From Flavobacteriales bacterium UBA7878 (GTDB taxonomy: Bacteria > Bacteroidota > Bacteroidia > Flavobacteriales > Schleiferiaceae), in contig DLRW01000066.1 of NCBI GenBank assembly GCA_002501205.1, forward strand, positions 38,942-61,531: a stretch of 22,590 nt of DNA. The letters are read 5' to 3'. Of this stretch, positions 15,273-21,531 are shown one piece after another. The notes beneath the pieces were generated by a model. That model ran no database searches, had not been told where the DNA came from, and saw only the letters and a program-made list of their open reading frames with translations. How positions within the stretch are numbered: position 1 is the stretch's first letter; the number at the start of each line of letters is the position of its first letter. Made by a program: the position numbers and the translations under genes.

Positions 15273-16430
15273 ATGCAATTCTCTAGTCAAAACTCTAATA
15301 ATACTAGCCTTAAATCTTTGGTTCCGGAGCGACGATGGTTACGCCTCGAACACTTGAATGATGTATGGGCTTTTGTGGAAAATCACTCGGATTTTCAATT
15401 AGCATCCATTGGCCACAGCGAAGAAGGTCGGGACCTGAAGGTGATTCGCTGGGGGAAAGGCCCTAAACGCATATTTGCCTGGACTCAAATGCATGGCAAT
15501 GAGCCTACTGCGACCTTGGCTTGCGCCGAATTACTACAAGATTTAGTTTCAGACCCTGAATTAATGGCGCTGGAATCCAAAATCGAAGTGGCCCTTATTC
15601 TTATGTTAAATCCGGATGGGGCCGAGCGTTTTCAAAGGCGCAATGCGCTGGGTATTGATTTAAATCGAGATGCAGTGGCGCGCTGCAGCGCTGAGATTAA
15701 GGCCTATTTCAATTTTCTGGAATCCTTTAAACCTCAGTGGGCTTTTAATCTGCATGATCAGCGAAATATTTTTAGTGCCGGAACTACTGAGCATTGTGCT
15801 ACCCTAAGTTTTTTAGCACCCTCGGCGGATGAAGAGCGAAGTATTCGTTTGGAGCGCAAGGTAAGTATGCAAATGATTGCCGCTATACATCAAAAGCTGG
15901 AAGGCAGTCTTAGTGGGCATTTCGGACGTTATAGCGATGAATTTTATCCTCGTGCTTTAGGAGATAACCTCATGAAAATGGGTATTCCCAATATTTTATT
16001 CGAAGCTGGGCATTTTCCTGGAGATCGCTTCCGCCGAAAGGCCCGGGAGCTTAATCGACGTGGTTTAAAAGAAGCTTTGCATTTGGTTGCCACCGATGCC
16101 TGGGAATTGATAGATCCCGCCTTATATCATTTAATTCCTGAAAACAAAAGCCATTTGCGCGACCTTATATTTAGAGATCTGCAATTTGGCAATTGCCGTC
16201 TAGATCTGGCTTTGATGGAGCAAGAGATAGCAAATAAAGAAAGTGGAGAACTGGAGATTAAATATCGCATTGATGATATTGGCGACCTCAGTCATCTCCA
16301 TGGTATACAGGAATATAAAGGTGGAATATTGGCATTCGAAGGGGATTTCAATCAGGATGCTTTAGCCAATGGTCGGATCCAAAGTGAACGTGAATTTGTT
16401 TTTAATCATGGCTATTTACAAGAGCATTAA
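15273..16430 (+). CDS. M14-family zinc metallopeptidase / succinylglutamate desuccinylase-like deacylase
   Basis: 385 residues, no signal peptide, so cytosolic. Zinc ligands HGNE (His74, Glu77) and the third His161 in NLHDQ, the substrate-binding NPDG (113-116) and RRNALGIDLNRD (122-133), and the catalytic Glu244 in LFEAGHFPGD are all present. The domain ends near residue 280; a C-terminal part of about 100 residues (with LAFEGDFNQDAL) is of unknown role, like the beta domain found in AstE/aspartoacylase relatives. It could remove an acyl group from an amino acid or act as a carboxypeptidase. It overlaps the aldehyde dehydrogenase gene by 23 bases, which suggests linked steps such as release of an amino compound and oxidation of its semialdehyde. 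Confidence 0.87.
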   Translation: MQFSSQNSNNTSLKSLVPERRWLRLEHLNDVWAFVENHSDFQLASIGHSEEGRDLKVIRWGKGPKRIFAWTQMHGNEPTATLACAELLQDLVSDPELMALESKIEVALILMLNPDGAERFQRRNALGIDLNRDAVARCSAEIKAYFNFLESFKPQWAFNLHDQRNIFSAGTTEHCATLSFLAPSADEERSIRLERKVSMQMIAAIHQKLEGSLSGHFGRYSDEFYPRALGDNLMKMGIPNILFEAGHFPGDRFRRKARELNRRGLKEALHLVATDAWELIDPALYHLIPENKSHLRDLIFRDLQFGNCRLDLALMEQEIANKESGELEIKYRIDDIGDLSHLHGIQEYKGGILAFEGDFNQDALANGRIQSEREFVFNHGYLQEH

Positions 16431-17772
16431 TCCTTACAATCAAGAACTTATAGGGGAATTCCCCGAAGATTCATCGGCTGAGTTGGAAGCCAAAATTGCG
16501 ACTGCGCAGGGTCTAAGCCCTTTAGAGGATCGATATTCATTTCCCATCCGCCGAAAGGCCGTCCAGAAATTAGCTAGCCTATTACGTGAGCGTAAAACAG
16601 AATTGGCCGATCATATTTGCGACGAAATGGGCAAGGTGCTTAAGGAAGCGGAGGCTGAAGTAGAGAAATGCGCCTGGCTTTGTGACTACTATTATGAAAA
16701 GAGCCCCGAGTTTTTAGCGGATCAAAATCTGGATTTGGGTGATGCCCAGGCGATTCGTCGCTATGAGGCCTTAGGAGTGATTTTAGGCATTATGCCCTGG
16801 AACTTCCCACTGTGGCAGGTTTTCCGCTTTGCAGTGCCAGCCATTTTAGCAGGAAATCGGGTTTTGTTGAAGCATGCACCTAATTGCAATTTAAGTGCTG
16901 ATGATCTTCAGAATTTATTTGATGATGCTGGTTTACCAGCGGCTGCCTATTCTGCAGTGCGACTATCTAATGAGACGGTAGCCGAATTGCTTAAAGATGC
17001 ACGCATTAAAGGGGTGAGCCTTACCGGTAGTGAAAAAGCCGGGCGCACGGTAGCTGAGATTGCTGGCCGTGAATTAAAGCCTCAGGTTTTGGAATTAGGT
17101 GGATCCAATGCCTTTATCCTTCATTCCAGTGCTAAGGTGCAGGCCGCCGCTGAATTAGCCTCCAGTGCACGTTTATTAAATGCCGGACAAAGCTGCATTG
17201 CTGCCAAGCGCTTTTTAGTACATGAATCTTTGTACGCAGGTTTTATCCAGGCATTGAAAGCTGTGTTTTCCACCTATAGCATTGGTGATCCCAAAGCATC
17301 CAGTACTAGTATTGGTCCTTTAGCACGCCCCGATTTAAAAGCCAATGCCTTGCGTCAAATTGAAGAAAGTCTGGCCCAGGGTGCGAAATTAGAGCTAGGA
17401 GGGAAGGGTGAGGGCAATCTATTGGAGCCCACTATTTTAAGTGGAGTAAATCGGGAAATGACCGTTTTTAAAGAAGAGGTATTTGCACCCATCGCCTCAA
17501 TACTAAGCTATTCCGATTTTGAGGAAGCCATTGCCATTAGCAATGGTAGTCGCTATGGTTTAGGGCTGAGCTTAATTGGTGAGGACCGCGATTTTCTGCT
17601 TAGCCAGGCTTCCCGCTTTGAAGAAGGCGCCGTGTTTATCAATGATTTGGTAAAGAGTGATCCGCGCTTACCCTTTGGAGGGGTAAAGAATTCCGGTTAC
17701 GGTCGCGAACTGGGTCCAGAGGGCATCCATTCCTTCTGCAACCTGAAAACCATTTACCTGAAAGGCGACTAA
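16408..17772 (+). CDS. NAD(P)-dependent aldehyde dehydrogenase, succinate-semialdehyde dehydrogenase type
   Basis: 454 residues from the ATG at 16408, where MAIYKSINPYNQELIGEF is the normal start of this subgroup; 39 further upstream in-frame bases give a non-homologous leader. The Rossmann/catalytic landmarks are PWNFPLWQ (130-137), SLTGSEKAGR (204-213), LELGGSNAF with the general base Glu229, NAGQSC with nucleophile Cys263, and EEVFAPIA in the C-terminal half. Short enzymes of this group (about 455 residues) oxidise succinate semialdehyde or similar aldehydes. Substrate cannot be fixed by eye. It is coupled by overlap to the M14 gene, and its stop overlaps the convergent small membrane protein gene by four bases. 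Confidence 0.92.
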   Translation: MAIYKSINPYNQELIGEFPEDSSAELEAKIATAQGLSPLEDRYSFPIRRKAVQKLASLLRERKTELADHICDEMGKVLKEAEAEVEKCAWLCDYYYEKSPEFLADQNLDLGDAQAIRRYEALGVILGIMPWNFPLWQVFRFAVPAILAGNRVLLKHAPNCNLSADDLQNLFDDAGLPAAAYSAVRLSNETVAELLKDARIKGVSLTGSEKAGRTVAEIAGRELKPQVLELGGSNAFILHSSAKVQAAAELASSARLLNAGQSCIAAKRFLVHESLYAGFIQALKAVFSTYSIGDPKASSTSIGPLARPDLKANALRQIEESLAQGAKLELGGKGEGNLLEPTILSGVNREMTVFKEEVFAPIASILSYSDFEEAIAISNGSRYGLGLSLIGEDRDFLLSQASRFEEGAVFINDLVKSDPRLPFGGVKNSGYGRELGPEGIHSFCNLKTIYLKGD

Positions 17773-17957
17773 AGGAAGCGCTTGAAAATATAGAACAAGA
17801 AGAGAATCAGGATAATACCGATTAAAACGTATATACTACCATTGTAATGGAGTTTATGCAATTTGAGATCCTTGCGATAGCTCCACACCAGATAGCCAAT
17901 AAATACGAACATAAAGATGCCGGCGAAAATCCAGTGACCGGTAGTGATATTTTCCAT
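17769..17957 (-). CDS. Small two-helix membrane protein (62 residues), function unknown
   Basis: From the ATG at 17957 the product starts MENITTGHWIFAG and has two hydrophobic segments (about residues 9-25 and 43-60) separated by a basic loop, WSYRKDLKLHKLHYNG. The end is IFKRFL, so both termini carry charge typical of a hairpin membrane protein. Similar short proteins with a YRKD..HK loop are common in Flavobacteriia but unnamed. A longer reading from 18020 is open but would overlap the divergent pyrophosphohydrolase gene, whose start lies only 27 bases away. No function can be assigned. Confidence 0.75.
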   Translation of the reverse strand: MENITTGHWIFAGIFMFVFIGYLVWSYRKDLKLHKLHYNGSIYVLIGIILILFLFYIFKRFL

Positions 17958-17984
17958 AAGACTAAATCTTTTGCAAAGTAAACC

Positions 17985-18374
17985 ATGAAAAAGCAAATTT
18001 CCGCCGTTGAAGCCTTCCACAATGCATTTCGCATTGAAAACCGTTATGCACCCACTGCCGATATTGATGAAAAAACGCAGCTCTTGCGCTATAAATTAAT
18101 GCGGGAGGAAAATGAAGAATACCTGGAAGCCGCTCAGAATGGGGATTTGGTGGAAATTGCCGATGCCCTGGGCGATATGCTCTACATCTTATGCGGTACC
18201 ATTTTAAGTCATGGTATGAAGGATAAAATTGAAGAGGTATTTGACGAAATTCAGCGCAGTAATATGTCGAAATTGGATGCCAATGGCGAACCGATTTACC
18301 GAGAAGACGGTAAGGTGCTGAAAAGTGATCAATACTTTAAGCCCAATATTAAGGCTATTCTCGATCGGGATTAG
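17985..18374 (+). CDS. MazG-like all-alpha nucleoside triphosphate pyrophosphohydrolase
   Basis: 129 residues. The metal-binding pattern of the all-alpha NTP-PPase superfamily is complete: EENEE (41-45) followed by EIADALGD (57-64). The C-terminal part, RSNMSKLDANGEPIYREDGKV then KPNIKAIL, matches the Bacteroidota/phage-type subgroup rather than canonical two-domain MazG. Such enzymes hydrolyse non-canonical or excess NTPs to NMP and pyrophosphate (house-cleaning). It is divergent from the small membrane protein gene (27 bases between starts) and its stop overlaps the convergent glycosyltransferase by four bases. Confidence 0.9.
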   Translation: MKKQISAVEAFHNAFRIENRYAPTADIDEKTQLLRYKLMREENEEYLEAAQNGDLVEIADALGDMLYILCGTILSHGMKDKIEEVFDEIQRSNMSKLDANGEPIYREDGKVLKSDQYFKPNIKAILDRD

Positions 18375-19393
18375 AGTTTAAGTACCGCATCGACCAGACG
18401 CTGCGCAATAGCGGCTTTGCTGTAGGAAGCTTCCATCTTTAGGCGGGCTTTGTGCCCTAAGGCGCTTAATTCAGCGCGATGATCGCGTAGATAGCGAATT
18501 TTATCAGCGATAGCTTGCGGATTAGATTCTGCTGTATGCACATCTGTACCAGGCTCAAAAACTTCGCGTAAGCCCGGACTATCCTTGGTGAGGATGGCTT
18601 TGCCGGAGGCTGCATAGTGATAGAGCTTATTGGGTACTACCAAATCAGCTTTAAGCGATTCACCAAAAACGCCCAGAGACAGATCGAATTTGGCAATCTG
18701 CGCGGCTAATTTATCGTAGGGAATCCAGCCTTTGAAAATATCCAGGGATAATCCGCGATCAGCAGCCAATTGCCGCGCTTCCTCATATTGATGACCGGTT
18801 CCTAGTAAGGTAAAATTAAGGCCTTTCTCGTCCTTAAGCAGGCCTAGAGCCTCAATGATGGTTAAAACTCCCTGAAGGGGCACAAAAGTGCCATAAAAGC
18901 CTACTTCCATATTTCCTGTATCAGCAGGATAATGGGCCGGGAATTCTTCCAAATGCACCCCTACGGGAACTACGGCCTTGGGCAAGGAAGAGGGGAGTTT
19001 CAAGGTTTTCTCAAAATACTGCAGATGGGCAGCGGTATCTGCCAGGAGGAGATCACAATTTCTAAAATCTCGAAAATCAATCCACCATTTTTGCGGAGCC
19101 TTCCAATAATGGCCATAGTCGACCACTTTGGTGAGGTAGCGCGAAATAAGTGGATCAAAAACCACTGGGGCCTGGGCATAGCGACGCACAAAGCTCAAGT
19201 CACGATGACGAAAGGGTGGAACCAGAACCACATCGGCCTTTAAACTAAGATCCCGAAGCACCTGGCCGTATTTCGGCTGGCGTTCGGGAATCTTGTAATA
19301 CTGTACATCATGCCCCAGTTCCTTTAAACCTTCGGCCAGTATATAGGTGCGGTTGTATTGAAAACCATCCTTGGCGGCGAAGAGGAACTGCAT
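18371..19393 (-). CDS. GT4-type glycosyltransferase
   Basis: 340 residues in a GT-B fold. The N-terminal FAAKDGFQYNRTYILAEGL replaces the usual Gly-rich loop; the C-terminal donor domain has VGFYGTFVPLQGV, LLGTGHQYEEA, and the GT4 motif PNKLYHYAASGKAILTKDSPGLREVF, which carries the E-x7-E-like pair binding the nucleotide sugar. No signal peptide or membrane segment, so cytosolic. It follows the HPF gene by 14 bases on the same strand and probably shares its promoter, an odd pairing with no obvious functional link. Donor and acceptor unknown. Confidence 0.85.
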   Translation of the reverse strand: MQFLFAAKDGFQYNRTYILAEGLKELGHDVQYYKIPERQPKYGQVLRDLSLKADVVLVPPFRHRDLSFVRRYAQAPVVFDPLISRYLTKVVDYGHYWKAPQKWWIDFRDFRNCDLLLADTAAHLQYFEKTLKLPSSLPKAVVPVGVHLEEFPAHYPADTGNMEVGFYGTFVPLQGVLTIIEALGLLKDEKGLNFTLLGTGHQYEEARQLAADRGLSLDIFKGWIPYDKLAAQIAKFDLSLGVFGESLKADLVVPNKLYHYAASGKAILTKDSPGLREVFEPGTDVHTAESNPQAIADKIRYLRDHRAELSALGHKARLKMEASYSKAAIAQRLVDAVLKL

Positions 19394-19407
19394 GAAAGGA
19401 GAGGGGA

Positions 19408-19707
19408 TTAGTGCTTTTGCAATTTGGTTTTCAGCTTACGGATTTGACCTTTAAGCTTGTCAACTGCATCATGCACGGCTTTTTCGAAAGAAGCGTCGTG
19501 ACTTTCAGCGAAGAGATCATTACCGGGAATATTCAGTTTGATTTCTGCTTTTTTGTTTTGATTCGCTTCGTCCTGAATCAGTTTCAGGTAAACTTCCGCA
19601 CCTACGATTTGATCGTAGTACTTGTGCAATCCACTTACTTTTTCTTCAGTAAAGGAGAGCAACTCTTCTGTAGCTTTAAAGTCTACAGTTTGGATATCCC
19701 ATTTCAT
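19408..19707 (-). CDS. hpf: Ribosome hibernation-promoting factor, short HPF/RaiA (YfiA) type
   Basis: 99 residues of the S30AE fold: MKWDIQTVDFKATEELLSFTEEKV, then GAEVYLKL, KAEIKLNIPGNDLFAESHDASFEKAVHDAVDKLKGQ split over two strands and a helix, and a basic tail LKTKLQKH. The C-terminal dimerisation domain of long HPF is absent, so this is the short form, which binds in the decoding centre of idle 70S ribosomes. An exact -7 box lies 24 bases before the ATG. The glycosyltransferase gene follows 14 bases downstream. Confidence 0.93.
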   Translation of the reverse strand: MKWDIQTVDFKATEELLSFTEEKVSGLHKYYDQIVGAEVYLKLIQDEANQNKKAEIKLNIPGNDLFAESHDASFEKAVHDAVDKLKGQIRKLKTKLQKH

Positions 19708-19731
19708 AGGTATTGTTTTGATTTAAGCCTG

Positions 19732-19739
19732 CAAAGATA
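19732..19739 (-). promoter_or_regulatory. -7 promoter box of the hpf-glycosyltransferase pair
   Basis: TATCTTTG on the minus strand, an exact TAnnTTTG match, 24 bases before the hpf start. No clear -33 TTG. Confidence 0.55.
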
Positions 19740-19787
19740 GACTTGGCATTAAATTAGCACGAAGCCTTTTTAAAATAGTATAAATAC

Positions 19788-19795
19788 TAGTTTTG
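19788..19795 (+). promoter_or_regulatory. -7 promoter box of the exported TPR gene
   Basis: TAGTTTTG, an exact TAnnTTTG match ending 20 bases before the ATG at 19816, divergent from the hpf promoter 49 bases away. Confidence 0.55.
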
Positions 19796-19815
19796 CATTT
19801 AAAGCCAAATTCAAC

Positions 19816-21111
19816 ATGAAACGACTTATTTTTCTAGGAGCGATGTTAATCGGTTTTTCCGCAATAGCCCAGGAGAAGCCTATTATTTCATCAGCCGTTA
19901 TTGCCATAGACCGTAATAACGAATTAGACGCCGCAAAGGGCTACATTGATGAAGCTCAGGCCATTATCAGCGGTAAATCACTATCTGATGTACGGGAAAA
20001 AGACTTAGCCAAGTTTTATTATTACAAGGGCTTAATCAATTATCGGGTGCACATCAGTGAGGATCCAGCGATCAAAAGTTTAGATGCTAATGCACTTGAT
20101 AAAGCGGTAGAAGGTTTTAGCCAATTGCTCGAATTGGAGAAAAAAAACGGTAAGGAACGCTACACTTCCGACGCCAAACAACAATTAACTGCACTATCGG
20201 CCTCTTTTGCAAACCGTGGAATTCAGGCCAGCCAGAATAAGGATTACGAAGGTGCTTATACTGATTTCTTGAAATCTTATGAGATGAAGAAGAAATTCAT
20301 GAATAGCATCGACACCAGCATGTATTATAATGCTGCCTTGATGGCTCAAAACATGAAAGCCAATGAAAAGGCCATTCCGATTTACAAGGACCTTTTAAAT
20401 ATGGATTACCACGGTACGCGTTTTTATGCAGTATCAGTGGAGAAAGGGGACACCATGGACTTTGCCAGCGCCCAACAAATGGAAATGTTTGTAACTAACG
20501 GTCAGGTAACCAATCCTACGATTGAAGGCGATATTCGTCCGGATCTCTACAAAACCGTAGCCTATTTATCCTTAGCTGAAGGCGATACCGCTGGATATAC
20601 CAAAACCATCCAGGAAGGCCGTGCTAAATTTCCACAGAATTTAGACTTGATTATTGCCGAATTACAGTTGTTCTTCGACAATCAGGAATACGACAAAGCC
20701 TTAGCGAACCTGGACAAAGCCATTGCAGCTGATCCCACCAATCCTTTGATGTATTACAATAAAGGTGTGATTCTGCAGAATGAGATGAAGCGTACCAACG
20801 ATGCTTTGGCCGCTTATGAGAAGACCTTGGAAATTGATTCCAATTATACCGATGCCTTGTATATGACCAGTATCATCTATATCGACAGCGCCAACGCTGT
20901 GGTAGCCAAGATGAATGATTTACCATACAATGCCACCAAGAAATACAATGCTTACAAAAAGCAGAAGAATGAAATCTTTAAAACGGCATTACCGTATTTA
21001 GAGAAAGCCTATAAAAAGAACAGCGAAGACCAACAAGTGAAGATTGCTTTGAGTCAGGTGTATCGTTCTTTAGAGATGTACGATAAGGCGAAAGCTGTAA
21101 TGGGCGAATAA
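19816..21111 (+). CDS. Exported tetratricopeptide-repeat protein
   Basis: 431 residues with a signal peptide (MKRLIFLGAMLIGFSAIAQ). The mature protein is helical throughout, with recognisable TPR units at about residues 140-170 (RGIQASQNKDYEGAYTDFLK), 185-205, and 285-345, where DNQEYDKALANLDKAIAADP and NDALAAYEKTLEIDSNY form consecutive repeats; a final unit lies near 400-430. Such proteins act as periplasmic scaffolds; no partner can be named from the sequence. It is monocistronic: own promoter box upstream and a strong terminator 11 bases after the stop. Confidence 0.9.
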   Translation: MKRLIFLGAMLIGFSAIAQEKPIISSAVIAIDRNNELDAAKGYIDEAQAIISGKSLSDVREKDLAKFYYYKGLINYRVHISEDPAIKSLDANALDKAVEGFSQLLELEKKNGKERYTSDAKQQLTALSASFANRGIQASQNKDYEGAYTDFLKSYEMKKKFMNSIDTSMYYNAALMAQNMKANEKAIPIYKDLLNMDYHGTRFYAVSVEKGDTMDFASAQQMEMFVTNGQVTNPTIEGDIRPDLYKTVAYLSLAEGDTAGYTKTIQEGRAKFPQNLDLIIAELQLFFDNQEYDKALANLDKAIAADPTNPLMYYNKGVILQNEMKRTNDALAAYEKTLEIDSNYTDALYMTSIIYIDSANAVVAKMNDLPYNATKKYNAYKKQKNEIFKTALPYLEKAYKKNSEDQQVKIALSQVYRSLEMYDKAKAVMGE

Positions 21112-21122
21112 GAATTCAGGAG

Positions 21123-21151
21123 AGGAGATTTTGAGGATCTCCTTTCTTTTT
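21123..21151 (+). terminator. Rho-independent terminator of the TPR gene
   Basis: AGGAGAT (21123-21129) and ATCTCCT (21137-21143) form a perfect 7-base stem with a 7-base loop, followed by a T-rich tract to 21151. It marks the end of the dense core-type gene block. Confidence 0.88.
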
Positions 21152-21531
21152 GAAAATGTTATTTGACATAATATTAATTATGAGTAAAACAATATTGAGT
21201 TAATGTGTTTAACTAATTAATTAACACTGAGTCCGCCATCGTTCCTTACTTGCCTTGTCCTCGGCAATATGGTGAATAGCTCTACAAGAAAGCCCTTTTT
21301 ATATTCAACATTCCAGAGAATTATCCGGAAGAAATTTTCTAAGCAACTCAAAGGAAGTTTAGTTTAACCTAGCTGCCGTCATGCAGACGCCATTTATGAA
21401 TTAATAAGCATTTTCCTGTTCACAGCAACCACTAGCAGACATTTCTTTCCTGATACCGATCTTTTCTATTCGCTATGATTAATTTCCATCATTCCCGAAC
21501 TTGGTTGTTGCAGCCTATTAATATCGTTATT
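21152..21531. other. AT-rich spacer without a convincing gene
   Basis: 380 bases between the terminator of the TPR gene and the stop of the deaminase gene. All six frames are broken by stops within short distances. Composition falls to about 33% G+C in the part I counted (21301-21360), like the deaminase gene and unlike the genes to the left. Near the left end, a 23-base stretch around 21206-21228 (GTGTTTAAC to TTAACAC) can fold into an imperfect AT-rich hairpin. No tRNA, clear attachment site or insertion-sequence end was recognised. It may be the junction of acquired DNA or hold a small RNA. Confidence 0.6.

Noticed and set aside
21221..21300. Minus-strand stretch of about 25 codons ending HIAEDKASKERWRTQC, like a protein C-terminus.
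   Set aside because: Too short, closed by a stop just upstream, and I recognise no family; could be a remnant but this is unsupported.
21359..21400. GTTTAAC motifs in the spacer that resemble integron attC ends (RYYYAAC/GTTRRRY).
   Set aside because: No complementary partner at attC spacing and no clean central stem; a second GTTTAAC at about 21207 is in the same orientation. No integrase is in view.
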